Source: Carnimonas nigrificans ATCC BAA-78
Lineage (GTDB): Bacteria; Pseudomonadota; Gammaproteobacteria; Pseudomonadales; Halomonadaceae
Direction: 5' to 3'
Assembly (NCBI RefSeq): GCF_000526695.1
Contig: NZ_JAGO01000011.1
Coordinates: 186,001 to 250,000 of the forward strand
Length of the DNA: 64,000 nucleotides
Shown piece by piece: positions 19,223-27,571 of the stretch. How positions within the stretch are numbered: position 1 is the stretch's first letter; each line of letters starts with the position of its first letter. Below the pieces are notes generated by a model. It was given only the letters and a program-made list of their open reading frames with translations, had not been told where the DNA came from and made no database searches. Made by a program: the position numbers and the translations under genes.

Positions 19223-19786
19223 CTACTCGTGCTGTGTGGCCTGCTGAAGATAATCCCGTACCAGGTAGAGGGCCGCGATGCTGCGCGCTTCATGGAAATC
19301 GTCGCGGGCGATCAGATTCGGCAGCTCGCTCAGTGCCCATGGGATCACTTCCAGCGGTTCAGGCTCATCGCCGGTTAGTCGGGCAGGGTATAGATCCTGC
19401 GCCAGCAGCACCGTGATCCGATGCGACATATAGTTGGGCGCCACGCTGACCTCCTTGAGCGGGGTAATGCGTCGCGCGCCAACGCCACACTCTTCCTGAA
19501 GTTCGCGATTGGCTGCCTCTTCGAGGGTTTCTCCTGAATCGACAGAGCCTTTCGGTAGCCCCAGCAGGTAGCGTTCAAAACCGGCGGCATATTCGCGCAC
19601 CAGCAAAAAATGCTCGCTATCCTGCATCGCCACCATCATCACTGCCCCATATGTATCGCTGCTCTTTAAGCGCTCGAAGGTACGTTGGGTGCCGTTGCTG
19701 AATTCAATATCGAGTGATTCCACGCAAAACAACCGCGAACGGGCGATTTCATTGCGCTGATGGATAACAGGAGGCGTGGTAGGCAT
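19223..19786 (-). CDS. nudE: ADP compounds hydrolase NudE
   Basis: The protein has 187 residues. The Nudix box is complete (GLPKGSVDSGETLEEAANRE, then LQEECG). The stretch ARSRLFCVESLDIEFSNG before the fold and the SSDTYGAVMMVA strand match NudE, which hydrolyses ADP-ribose, NADH and diadenosine polyphosphates to AMP-containing products. The ATG at 19786 fits the family N-terminus (MPTTPPVIHQRNEIARSRLF), although no clear ribosome binding site is present. It is divergent from hslR, an arrangement also seen in other gammaproteobacteria, and convergent with ilvD. Confidence 0.9.
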   Translation of the reverse strand: MPTTPPVIHQRNEIARSRLFCVESLDIEFSNGTQRTFERLKSSDTYGAVMMVAMQDSEHFLLVREYAAGFERYLLGLPKGSVDSGETLEEAANRELQEECGVGARRITPLKEVSVAPNYMSHRITVLLAQDLYPARLTGDEPEPLEVIPWALSELPNLIARDDFHEARSIAALYLVRDYLQQATQHE

Positions 19787-19880
19787 AAGAGAGGCACCAG
19801 CGTTCAACGGAAGAAGAGTACCAACGGTATCATTGTGTCTCTGATAATGCGCACATAGTGTACGCAAATGAGCGCCTGCT

Positions 19881-19908
19881 CTTGGTTATTGGCGGATCAC
19901 CCCCATCT
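19881..19908 (+). promoter_or_regulatory. Sigma-32 (heat shock) type promoter for hslR-hslO
   Basis: CTTGGTT (19881-19887) and CCCCATCT (19901-19908) are separated by exactly 13 bases, the same layout as at lon. The hslR ATG is 28 bases further on. HslR (Hsp15) and HslO (Hsp33) belong to the heat-shock regulon in E. coli. Confidence 0.75.
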
Positions 19909-19936
19909 CTGGGGAATCAACCGGCAAGGAGAGACC

Positions 19937-20326
19937 ATGCAGCAGGTACGTCTCGACAAATGGCTGTGGGCTGCCCGTTTTTTCAAAACCCGCGCACTGG
20001 CCAAGAAAGCAATTGAAGGCGGTAAGGTGCATTACAACGGTGAGCGCACGCGCACCAGTAAACAGGTGGAAGTAGGTGCGCTGCTGCGCGTTCCGCAAGG
20101 CTTCAATACGCTGGAAGTCGAAGTGCGGGAGCTGAGCGATCAGCGCCGTGGTGCTCTCGAGGCCCAGATGCTCTACGCCGAAACCGACGTCAGTCGCGAG
20201 CGGCGCGAACGCGAAACCCAGCTACGCCGTGACGCAGGCAAGGTCATGCAGGCGCCGCCCAAGCGCCCCGACAAAAAAGCGCGTCGCGATATTCAGCGCT
20301 TTCAGCGTCACGGTTTCGAGGAGTAA
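19937..20326 (+). CDS. hslR: Ribosome-associated heat shock protein Hsp15 (S4 domain)
   Basis: The protein has 129 residues. The S4 RNA-binding domain occupies the first half (VRLDKWLWAARFFKTRALAK, then GKVHYNGERTRTSKQVEVG), and a highly charged Arg/Lys-rich C-terminal tail follows. Hsp15 binds free 50S subunits carrying a nascent chain and helps recycle stalled ribosomes after heat shock. The ATG at 19937 has a strong aaggaga site; in-frame starts further upstream would lie before the predicted transcription start. It is followed by hslO after 66 bp, the same order as in E. coli. Confidence 0.93.
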   Translation: MQQVRLDKWLWAARFFKTRALAKKAIEGGKVHYNGERTRTSKQVEVGALLRVPQGFNTLEVEVRELSDQRRGALEAQMLYAETDVSRERRERETQLRRDAGKVMQAPPKRPDKKARRDIQRFQRHGFEE

Positions 20327-20392
20327 TCCCGAGCCGCTCTCCTTATTTTTACTGGCACAGCAGCACGCTGCCAGCGATTCAGGACATCCGAT

Positions 20393-21295
20393 ATGCAACT
20401 ACCCCAATTCGACCGCATGCAGCGGTTCATGTTTGACGACACCCGTGTGCGCGGTGAATTGACCCAACTGCACGCCGCCTACCGTGAGGTGCTGAAGCGC
20501 CATGACTATCCTGCGCCCGTAGCGCGGCTGCTAGGTGAGCTGATGGCAGCCAGCGCGCTTCTGACTGCGACCATCAAGCTGGATGGCATCATGAGTCTGG
20601 AGCTGCGGGGCGAAGGGCCAATTTCCCTGTTAATGGCTGAATCCAACCCCGGGGCTGAGGACGTGGCCCAGCAGCTGCGCGCCATCGCTCGCTATGACCA
20701 GGAACAGCTTGACCGTTTGCAGGAGAGCGACTTCCGCACCCTGATGGGCAATGGTCAGTTGGTGATTACGCTGGACCCCACCCACGGGCAGCGCTATCAG
20801 GGAATCGTGGCGCTGGATCAGGTAAGCTTGGCGGCGTGTCTTGAAGGATATTTCGAGCGCTCCGAGCAGCTTCCTACCCGACTATGGCTGGCGTCCGATG
20901 GTGAGCGTGCAGCGGGTTTGCTGGTGCAGCAACTGCCTGAAGATGAACGCCAGCATGACAAGGACGCGTGGGATCGCATTGTCGCGCTCTCCGATACCAT
21001 TAGCGATGAAGAGCTGCTGTCGCTGGCGCCTGAGGAAGTGCTGCACCGCTTGTTCCACGAAGAGCAGGCGCGGGTGTTCGAGCCTTCCGCCATCGCCTTC
21101 GGCTGCACCTGTTCGCGCGAGCGCTTTGCGCTGGCCCTGCACCGGTTGGGGGCCGAGGAGCTTCGCTCTATCGTGGCAGAGGAGGGCAAGATAGATGCCC
21201 AGTGCCATTTTTGTAATACCCATTATGAATTCAGCGCCGCTGATGCCGAGAGCCTGATCGAGCGCCCCGACGAATCTTCGCCGACCTTGCACTGA
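20393..21295 (+). CDS. hslO: Redox-regulated chaperone Hsp33
   Basis: The protein has 300 residues. The C-terminal zinc centre is made of a CxC pair ([10 protein letters not shown]) and a CxxC pair ([12 protein letters not shown]), the redox switch that activates Hsp33 when oxidised. The N-terminal domain shows [12 protein letters not shown] and [17 protein letters not shown]. It prevents aggregation of oxidatively unfolded cytoplasmic proteins. It probably shares a transcript with hslR. A strong terminator lies 17 bp after its stop codon. Confidence 0.95.
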   Translation: MQLPQFDRMQRFMFDDTRVRGELTQLHAAYREVLKRHDYPAPVARLLGELMAASALLTATIKLDGIMSLELRGEGPISLLMAESNPGAEDVAQQLRAIARYDQEQLDRLQESDFRTLMGNGQLVITLDPTHGQRYQGIVALDQVSLAACLEGYFERSEQLPTRLWLASDGERAAGLLVQQLPEDERQHDKDAWDRIVALSDTISDEELLSLAPEEVLHRLFHEEQARVFEPSAIAFGCTCSRERFALALHRLGAEELRSIVAEEGKIDAQCHFCNTHYEFSAADAESLIERPDESSPTLH

Positions 21296-21312
21296 TTCAT
21301 CGCCGCTCAACA

Positions 21313-21347
21313 GCCGCCAGCCGCCGAGAAGCACTGGCGGCTTTTTT
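21313..21347 (+). terminator. Rho-independent terminator of hslO
   Basis: An 8-bp perfect stem (gccgccag at 21313-21320 with ctggcggc at 21334-21341) is followed by six T residues. Confidence 0.88.
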
Positions 21348-21449
21348 ATGCGCTTCTGACAAGGAATGACACCCAAGGGGCATGAGCTGGCGAAGCTATC
21401 CAGTGCTGTGGGTGGAGGCGGTTATCTGAAACTTGTCTTAATTAAAAAG

Positions 21450-21479
21450 GCGGGAAACCGGCACCTTCCCGCTCTTTTT
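21450..21479. terminator. Second terminator-like hairpin before nrdA
   Basis: A 7-bp stem gcgggaa/ttcccgc (21450-21456 with 21466-21472) is followed by tcttttt and preceded by aaaaag, so it could work on both strands. No gene ends directly before it. The 100 bases between it and the hslO terminator hold nothing I recognise, so a short untranslated RNA is possible. Confidence 0.6.
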
Positions 21480-21638
21480 GACGTGATTTTCGCGTGGTGT
21501 ATGACGCTGTACGGCACTGAGACAAAGGCCAGCGACACGGTATGACACCGCCGTTGCGGGAGTGGTGAGGGATGAACCTGGCATGTTCGAGGAAGGCGCC
21601 TTGTCAAGGCTTGGATTCAAAGGCAAGAGGCAACCTTT

Positions 21639-21685
21639 AATCAATATGTAGTTGGATGGAAAATTTTTAACACCACATATAGTGT
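21639..21685 (+). promoter_or_regulatory. Two NrdR boxes in the nrdA promoter
   Basis: Two 16-bp sites fit the NrdR consensus (acaCwAtATaTwGtgt): 21639-21654 reads AATCAATATGTAGTTG and 21670-21685 reads ACACCACATATAGTGT. Their starts are 31 bp apart, the three-helical-turn spacing seen at known NrdR targets. A possible -10 (CATATA or TATAGT) lies inside the second box, so binding would block RNA polymerase. Confidence 0.85.
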
Positions 21686-21755
21686 TTTGCGTCGAAACAG
21701 CTCCTGAGAGGTCTCAGGGGCATCACATATTTCGACTATTTGCCTGGCGGTGTCC

Positions 21756-24035
21756 ATGAATCAGCCTATATGGGTGACCAAACGTAGCGGTGAGCAGCAG
21801 CCCATCGACCTTGAGAAAATTCATCGTGTGCTCGATTGGGCAGCGCAAGGGTTGGAGGATGTGTCGGTATCGCAGGTAGAGCTGCGTTCGCGGCTTCAGT
21901 TTTATAACGGCATCAGCACCAGCGATATTCACGATACCCTGATAACTGCCGCCGCTGATCTGATCTCTGCCCAAACGCCGGATTATCAGTATTTGGCGGC
22001 GCGGCTGGCCGTCTTCCATCTACGCAAGAAAGCCTTTGGCCGCTTTGAACCACCGCCGCTTTATCAGCATGTCCAACGTCTGGTGGGGATGGGGCGCTAC
22101 GATAGCCATCTGCTTGAGGATTACAGCGAGCAAGAGTTCGCGCGGATGGATAGTTTTATTGATCACTGGCGGGATATGCGCTTCTCCTATGCAGCGGTAA
22201 AGCAGCTGGAAGGCAAATATCTCATCAAGGATCGCACCACCGGAGAACTGTTTGAAAGCGCACAGTTTCTCTATGTGCTGGTAGCGGCCTGCCTGTTTGC
22301 CGGTTATCCGCGCGAGACGCGGCTCGATTATGTGCAGCGTTTCTACGATGCTGTTTCCACCTTCAAGCTATCGTTACCCACGCCGATCATGGCAGGGGTA
22401 CGCACCCCCACGCGGCAGTTCAGTTCATGTGTGCTGATCGAGTGCGGTGACAGCCTCGATTCGATCAATGCGACCGCCAGCGCCATCGTGAAATACGTCT
22501 CCCAGCGTGCCGGTATTGGCATTAATGCCGGGCGTATTCGCGCTCTGGGTAGCCCGATCCGGCATGGTGAGGCATTTCATACCGGCTGTATTCCCTTCTA
22601 CAAGCATTTCCAAAGTGCGGTGAAGTCGTGTTCGCAAGGGGGAATTCGCGGAGGCGCGGCAACGCTTTTCTATCCGCTATGGCACCTTGAGGTCGAGAGC
22701 TTGCTGGTACTCAAAAACAATCGCGGCGTTGAGGATAACCGTGTGCGCCATATCGACTACGGCGTGCAGCTCAATCGCTTGATGTATCAGCGCCTGATTG
22801 CGGGCGGCTCAATTACCCTGTTTAGCCCCTCGGATGTGCCTGGCCTGTATGAGACGTTCTTCGCCGATCAGGATGAGTTCGAGCGCTTGTATACGCAGTA
22901 CGAGCAGGATGTGTCGATTCGCCAGCGCTCGGTAAGTGCTGTGGCGCTGTTTTCGCTGTTGATGCAGGAGCGCGCCTCGACCGGTCGTGTCTATATCCAG
23001 AATGTGGATCACTGCAACACGCACAGCCCGTTTGATCCGGCGCAGGCACCGGTGCGGCAGTCCAATCTGTGCATGGAGATTGCATTGCCCACAGCGCCGT
23101 TGGGAGAGCGTGATAAGGAAGGGGAAATTGCCCTGTGTACGCTTTCGGCCTTTAACCTGGGGGCCATTAACGCGCTGGATGAACTGGAAGAGCTGGCGGA
23201 ACTGATCGTCAGAGCGCTCGATGCGCTGCTCGATTACCAGCACTATCCCTTGCCCGAGGCCCAGCGTAGTGCGCTTAACCGGCGACCGCTGGGAATCGGC
23301 GTGATCAACTTCGCCTATTATCTTGCCAAACACGGCGTGCGCTACTCCGATGACCGCGCCATGGCGTTGACCCATCGCACCTTTGAAGCCATTCAGTTCT
23401 ATCTGCTCAAGGCGTCCCAGCGTCTGGCGCAAGAGCAGGGCGCCTGCGCCTGGTTCGATCAGACCCGCTATGCACAGGGCCTGTTGCCCATCGACCACTA
23501 CAAGCGGCAGCTGGATGAGCTATGCGACGAGCCACTACACTATGACTGGGAAGGGCTGCGCGCTGCCATTCAGCAGCATGGATTGCGCCACTCGACGCTC
23601 TCGGCCCTGATGCCCTCTGAAACTTCATCGCAGATTTCGAATGCGACCAATGGCATAGAACCACCGAGGGGAGCGGTCAGTATCAAGGCGTCGAAAGATG
23701 GCATTTTGCGGCAAGTGGTGCCGGAGCTGGCGCAGCTTGGCAGCCGCTATGAGTGGCTGTGGGAGATGCCCGGCAACGAGGGCTATTTGCGCCTGGTGGG
23801 CATCATGCAGAAGTTTATCGACCAGGCAATATCGGCCAATACCCATTATGACCCTGCGCGTTTTGCCGGCGGCAAGGTGCCGATGAAGCAGCTGCTGGGC
23901 GACCTGGTTACTGCCTACCGTCTGGGCATTAAAACCCTCTATTACCACAACACCCGTGATGGTGCCGACGACGCTCAGGTCATGGGTACAGATGCGGTGG
24001 GCAGTGACTGTGAAGGCGGCGCCTGCAAGCTTTAA
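21756..24035 (+). CDS. nrdA: Ribonucleoside-diphosphate reductase class Ia, alpha subunit
   Basis: The protein has 759 residues. The N-terminal ATP cone (VTKRSGEQQPIDLEKIHRVL), the active-site region (PTRQFSSCVLIECGDSLDSI, QSNLCMEIALPT) and the C-terminal redox pair CEGGACKL are all present. It looks very close to the enterobacterial NrdA. It reduces ribonucleoside diphosphates to deoxyribonucleotides with the NrdB radical. The ATG at 21756 (MNQPIWVTKRSG) matches the E. coli start; the ribosome binding site is poor. It is the first gene of an operon with nrdB and yfaE under predicted NrdR control. Confidence 0.97.
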   Translation: MNQPIWVTKRSGEQQPIDLEKIHRVLDWAAQGLEDVSVSQVELRSRLQFYNGISTSDIHDTLITAAADLISAQTPDYQYLAARLAVFHLRKKAFGRFEPPPLYQHVQRLVGMGRYDSHLLEDYSEQEFARMDSFIDHWRDMRFSYAAVKQLEGKYLIKDRTTGELFESAQFLYVLVAACLFAGYPRETRLDYVQRFYDAVSTFKLSLPTPIMAGVRTPTRQFSSCVLIECGDSLDSINATASAIVKYVSQRAGIGINAGRIRALGSPIRHGEAFHTGCIPFYKHFQSAVKSCSQGGIRGGAATLFYPLWHLEVESLLVLKNNRGVEDNRVRHIDYGVQLNRLMYQRLIAGGSITLFSPSDVPGLYETFFADQDEFERLYTQYEQDVSIRQRSVSAVALFSLLMQERASTGRVYIQNVDHCNTHSPFDPAQAPVRQSNLCMEIALPTAPLGERDKEGEIALCTLSAFNLGAINALDELEELAELIVRALDALLDYQHYPLPEAQRSALNRRPLGIGVINFAYYLAKHGVRYSDDRAMALTHRTFEAIQFYLLKASQRLAQEQGACAWFDQTRYAQGLLPIDHYKRQLDELCDEPLHYDWEGLRAAIQQHGLRHSTLSALMPSETSSQISNATNGIEPPRGAVSIKASKDGILRQVVPELAQLGSRYEWLWEMPGNEGYLRLVGIMQKFIDQAISANTHYDPARFAGGKVPMKQLLGDLVTAYRLGIKTLYYHNTRDGADDAQVMGTDAVGSDCEGGACKL

Positions 24036-24083
24036 AGAGCGCTCATCACATTGCGATGGATTTGGCACAAGGAGGGAATCGTC

Positions 24084-25214
24084 ATGGCTTATACCACCTT
24101 TTCAATGCGGCATAATGATCAGCTCAAGGAGCCGATGTTCTTTGGGCAGCCGGTCAATGTGGCCCGTTATGACCAGCAAAAGCACGTTATCTTCGAAAAA
24201 CTCATCGAAAAACAGCTTTCGTTCTTCTGGCGACCCGAGGAAGTGGATGTCTCCCGCGATCGCATTGATTATCAGCGACTGCCGGCCCATGAGCAGCATA
24301 TCTTTATCAGCAACCTGAAATATCAGACGCTGCTTGATTCCATTCAGGGGCGTAGCCCCAATGTGGCGCTGCTGCCTCTGGTGTCGATTCCCGAGCTGGA
24401 AACCTGGATTGAAACCTGGGCCTTTTCGGAGACCCTCCATTCACGCTCTTATACCCATATTATTCGTAATATCGTGAATGATCCGGCGCTGATATTCGAT
24501 GATATCGTGACAAATAAAAATATCGTGGCACGCGCTCGTGATATTTCACGTTATTATGACGAATTAATTGAAATGTCGAACTATTATCATCTGCTGGGCG
24601 AAGGGCAGCATTATATTAACGGGCGCTATAAGGAGATATCCCTGCGTCAGTTGAAACAGGCCCTTTATCTCTGCCTGATGAGTGTCAACGTGCTGGAAGC
24701 CATCCGCTTCTATGTCAGCTTCGCGTGCTCCTTCGCCTTCGCCGAGCGCGGTTTGATGGAAGGCAATGCCAAGATCATTCGCCTGATTGCACGGGATGAA
24801 GCGCTGCATATGTCCGGTACCCAGCATATGCTTAACCTGATGCGTTCTGGTGCTGATGATCCGGAAATGGCCGAGATTGCCCAGCAGTGTCATGAGCAAA
24901 GCCGCGCACTTTTTCTATTGGCGGCTCAGCAGGAGAAGCAGTGGGCGGATTATCTGTTCAAGGATGGTTCGATGATCGGCCTGAATCGCCAGATTCTGCA
25001 TCACTATGTCGAGTACATCACCAATATTCGGATGCAGGCGATTGGAATGGAGCCTGCGTTTGAAAAACGTTCACACCCGATCCCCTGGGTTAATGCGTGG
25101 CTGGCCTCGGATAATGTGCAGGTGGCACCGCAAGAGGTTGAAGTCAGCTCTTATCTGGTGGGGCAGATTGATGCCACTATTACTGCCGATGATCTCGGCA
25201 GCTTCGAGCTATAG
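24084..25214 (+). CDS. nrdB: Ribonucleoside-diphosphate reductase class Ia, beta subunit
   Basis: The protein has 376 residues. The di-iron and tyrosyl-radical framework is visible: [21 protein letters not shown]-type helix ([12 protein letters not shown]), and [15 protein letters not shown]. The C-terminal tail ([19 protein letters not shown]) is the segment that docks on NrdA. The sequence is very like E. coli NrdB. The ATG at 24084 follows an aaggaggg site. Codons around 24460-24640 are richer in A/T than the rest of the gene. The stop is two bases before the yfaE start. Confidence 0.97.
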   Translation: MAYTTFSMRHNDQLKEPMFFGQPVNVARYDQQKHVIFEKLIEKQLSFFWRPEEVDVSRDRIDYQRLPAHEQHIFISNLKYQTLLDSIQGRSPNVALLPLVSIPELETWIETWAFSETLHSRSYTHIIRNIVNDPALIFDDIVTNKNIVARARDISRYYDELIEMSNYYHLLGEGQHYINGRYKEISLRQLKQALYLCLMSVNVLEAIRFYVSFACSFAFAERGLMEGNAKIIRLIARDEALHMSGTQHMLNLMRSGADDPEMAEIAQQCHEQSRALFLLAAQQEKQWADYLFKDGSMIGLNRQILHHYVEYITNIRMQAIGMEPAFEKRSHPIPWVNAWLASDNVQVAPQEVEVSSYLVGQIDATITADDLGSFEL

Positions 25215-25216
25215 CC

Positions 25217-25483
25217 ATGGCTGACCTGATTGTCTCCACGGGCAGCACTCAATTGGCCTGGCAGGGGCGTCTGGCCACCTTGCTGGAGCTGCTGGAGGAC
25301 AATTGCCTGCCCGTCGAATATCAGTGCCGCTCGGGTTTTTGCGGCGCTTGCCGGGTGCGGTTGCTGGCAGGTCGGGTACGCTATCGGCAGCCACCGCTGG
25401 CCTGTCTGAGCAAGGGCGAAATTCTGCCATGCTGCTGTGTGCCCGAGAGCGATATTACGCTGGCTCTTGAGCATCCCCCCTGA
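25217..25483 (+). CDS. yfaE: [2Fe-2S] ferredoxin YfaE, ribonucleotide reductase cofactor maintenance
   Basis: This is an 88-residue plant-type ferredoxin. Cluster ligands lie in YQCRSGFCGACRVRL and in the C-terminal GEILPCCC. In E. coli YfaE supplies electrons to assemble and repair the di-iron tyrosyl radical cofactor of NrdB. Its start lies two bases after nrdB, so it is co-transcribed and probably translationally coupled. The nrdA-nrdB-yfaE order is the enterobacterial one. Confidence 0.93.
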   Translation: MADLIVSTGSTQLAWQGRLATLLELLEDNCLPVEYQCRSGFCGACRVRLLAGRVRYRQPPLACLSKGEILPCCCVPESDITLALEHPP

Positions 25484-25801
25484 GATAAGCGTAAGGCCAG
25501 CGTAAGACAAGAGCCAGGCGGCCAGCTTTCCTTCGTGGGCAAATGACGTGCTGGCGGCTGCCAAAAAGTAGCCTTGGGGCAAGAAGTAGTAAAATAACGA
25601 TAAAAACAACGTTTTTTCATCATTTAAGTAATTGCATGATCTTTAATCACGTAGACTTTATTAACTTCATAAATATATCTTAAAAGGCATTTTTTAATGA
25701 TATTTTTTCTGTAATACTCATTCGCGAATTTCACCCATGTGGATTTATTTCTGCATTTATATTTTTGCGGGCGTTAGTTAAAAGAGGCGCCATCTATCGC
25801 T
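25484..25801. other. AT-rich 318-bp spacer upstream of pckA
   Basis: No gene is supported. A weak inverted repeat aaaaac/gttttt with a T-run (25602-25616) may end the nrd transcript. From about 25590 to 25760 the sequence is markedly AT-rich against the G+C-rich surroundings, as expected for the promoter and untranslated leader of a highly regulated gene. Confidence 0.4.
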
Positions 25802-27394
25802 ATGGCCATGACGGATAAAGTACTGATGCGAGAAACGGCTTCCATTCACGGTGAGCAAGGCACCGTTTATCTCAACCTTGCCCGTGCCGAGTTAGTGGAA
25901 CACTCCCTTGCTCGTCACGAAACCACGCTGGCCTCGACGGGGGCAGTCTGCGCAGCCACCGGAAAACGCTCCGGGCGCTCGCCTGCTGACCGTTTTATCG
26001 TCAACAACGTCACCAGTGCCGAGAGCATCGATTGGGGCGCAGTCAACCAGCCCTTTCCTGCCGACCGTTTCGAGCAGCTATGGGAGCGCGTTGCCCTCTA
26101 TCTGGAAGTGCGCGAACAGTTTGTCAGTACCCTCCACGCAGGCGCTGATTCAGCGCTGTATGAGCCGCTGCGCGTAACTGCCGAGAACGCCTGGCACGCG
26201 CTCTTTGCATCCAACATGTTCATTCGCCCTGAAGCCTATAATCCCCGCCAAAAGCCGGAGTGGACTGTTCTCAGCGCGCCCTGTTTCGAATGCGATCCCG
26301 AACGTGACGGCACTCACAGTGATGGCTGTACCATTATTGATCTGGAAGGAAGGCGGGTGCTGCTGGCCGGTATGCGTTATGCGGGCGAGCTGAAAAAAGC
26401 GATGTTTTCGGTGCTTAACTTTTTACTGCCGGAAGAAGATGTACTGCCGATGCACTGTAGCGCCAATGTGGGCGACGACGGCAAAACGACGCTGTTTTTC
26501 GGGCTATCAGGCACCGGTAAAACCACGCTTTCCGCCGATCCCGAACGCTACCTGATCGGCGACGATGAGCACGGTTGGACGCAAGGGCGGGTATTCAACT
26601 TTGAAGGCGGCTGCTACGCCAAGACCATTGACCTTTCCGAAGCCAATGAGCCGCTGATCTGGAATGCCATTCGCTTTGGGGCTGTGCTCGAAAACGTGGT
26701 GCTCGATGAGCAGCGTGTTGCTGACTACAGCGATACCCGTCTGTCACAAAATGGCCGTGTGGCGTATCCGCTTGAGCATATTGAGCGTCGTGCTGACAGC
26801 AACAGTGGCCCTGAACCGAGCGCTATCGTGTTTTTGACCTGCGATATGACGGGGGTGCTGCCGCCGGTGGCGCGACTATCGCGGGAGGCGGCGGCCTATC
26901 ACTTCCTGTCAGGCTATACCGCCAAGGTAGGGTCTACGGAGATGGGCAGCCATGCCGCGCTGTCGGCTACCTTCTCTACCTGCTTTGGCGCGCCGTTCTT
27001 CTCAAGGCCGCCCAGCGTTTACGCTGACTTGCTGCGCAAGCGCCTGGATAGTTTCGATACCCATGTGTATCTGGTCAATACCGGCTGGACGGGCGGTGCT
27101 TATCAGCAGGGTGGTACGCGTTTCAGTATTCCCACTACACGGGCGGTGATTCGCGCCATTCAGAAGGGGGAGCTGGATCATGCACCGACTACCCATTTGC
27201 CTGGGCTTAATCTTGAGGTGCCCACGGCAGTGACAGGGGTAGCACCAGAGCTGCTGGACCCGCGTGAAGCGTGGGGAGATGAAGTCGCCTATCAAGCCCA
27301 CGCCGCGCAGTTGATCGAGCAGTTCCAGCACAATTTTGCGCGCTTTGATGGCATCGACCCCGCCATCGTGGCCGCAGGGCCTCAACGGTTCTAG
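25802..27394 (+). CDS. pckA: Phosphoenolpyruvate carboxykinase (ATP)
   Basis: The protein has 530 residues. Signature motifs are the kinase-1a loop [11 protein letters not shown], the metal site GDDEHGW, the substrate-binding [15 protein letters not shown] and [15 protein letters not shown]. It converts oxaloacetate and ATP to phosphoenolpyruvate and CO2, the entry to gluconeogenesis. Two ATGs lie six bases apart (25802 and 25808), both with a distant gaggc site, so either may be used. It is a single-gene unit with an AT-rich promoter region before it and a strong terminator after it. Confidence 0.96.
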   Translation: MAMTDKVLMRETASIHGEQGTVYLNLARAELVEHSLARHETTLASTGAVCAATGKRSGRSPADRFIVNNVTSAESIDWGAVNQPFPADRFEQLWERVALYLEVREQFVSTLHAGADSALYEPLRVTAENAWHALFASNMFIRPEAYNPRQKPEWTVLSAPCFECDPERDGTHSDGCTIIDLEGRRVLLAGMRYAGELKKAMFSVLNFLLPEEDVLPMHCSANVGDDGKTTLFFGLSGTGKTTLSADPERYLIGDDEHGWTQGRVFNFEGGCYAKTIDLSEANEPLIWNAIRFGAVLENVVLDEQRVADYSDTRLSQNGRVAYPLEHIERRADSNSGPEPSAIVFLTCDMTGVLPPVARLSREAAAYHFLSGYTAKVGSTEMGSHAALSATFSTCFGAPFFSRPPSVYADLLRKRLDSFDTHVYLVNTGWTGGAYQQGGTRFSIPTTRAVIRAIQKGELDHAPTTHLPGLNLEVPTAVTGVAPELLDPREAWGDEVAYQAHAAQLIEQFQHNFARFDGIDPAIVAAGPQRF

Positions 27395-27455
27395 CGCTCC
27401 GCTCGGTTCGCTGAACAACCGCCTATGCTGAGTCTGGGTATAAAGGGTTCACTCC

Positions 27456-27491
27456 GCCTGTATCAGCCACGTTTACTGATACAGGCTTTTT
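27456..27491 (+). terminator. Rho-independent terminator of pckA
   Basis: A perfect 11-bp stem (gcctgtatcag at 27456-27466 with ctgatacaggc at 27476-27486) is followed by five T residues. Confidence 0.92.
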
Positions 27492-27571
27492 GGGGCCGAG
27501 CCGAATTGGTCTGGCGGCATTAAAAGTGGTCTAATCGGCGCTCCCTTGTGCAACGAATCGCTGACAGGCCC

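Noticed and set aside
25640-25662. Possible CRP site before pckA (tga...tca near 25637-25650)
   Set aside because: The half-sites have seven bases between them instead of six and lack the outer consensus bases.
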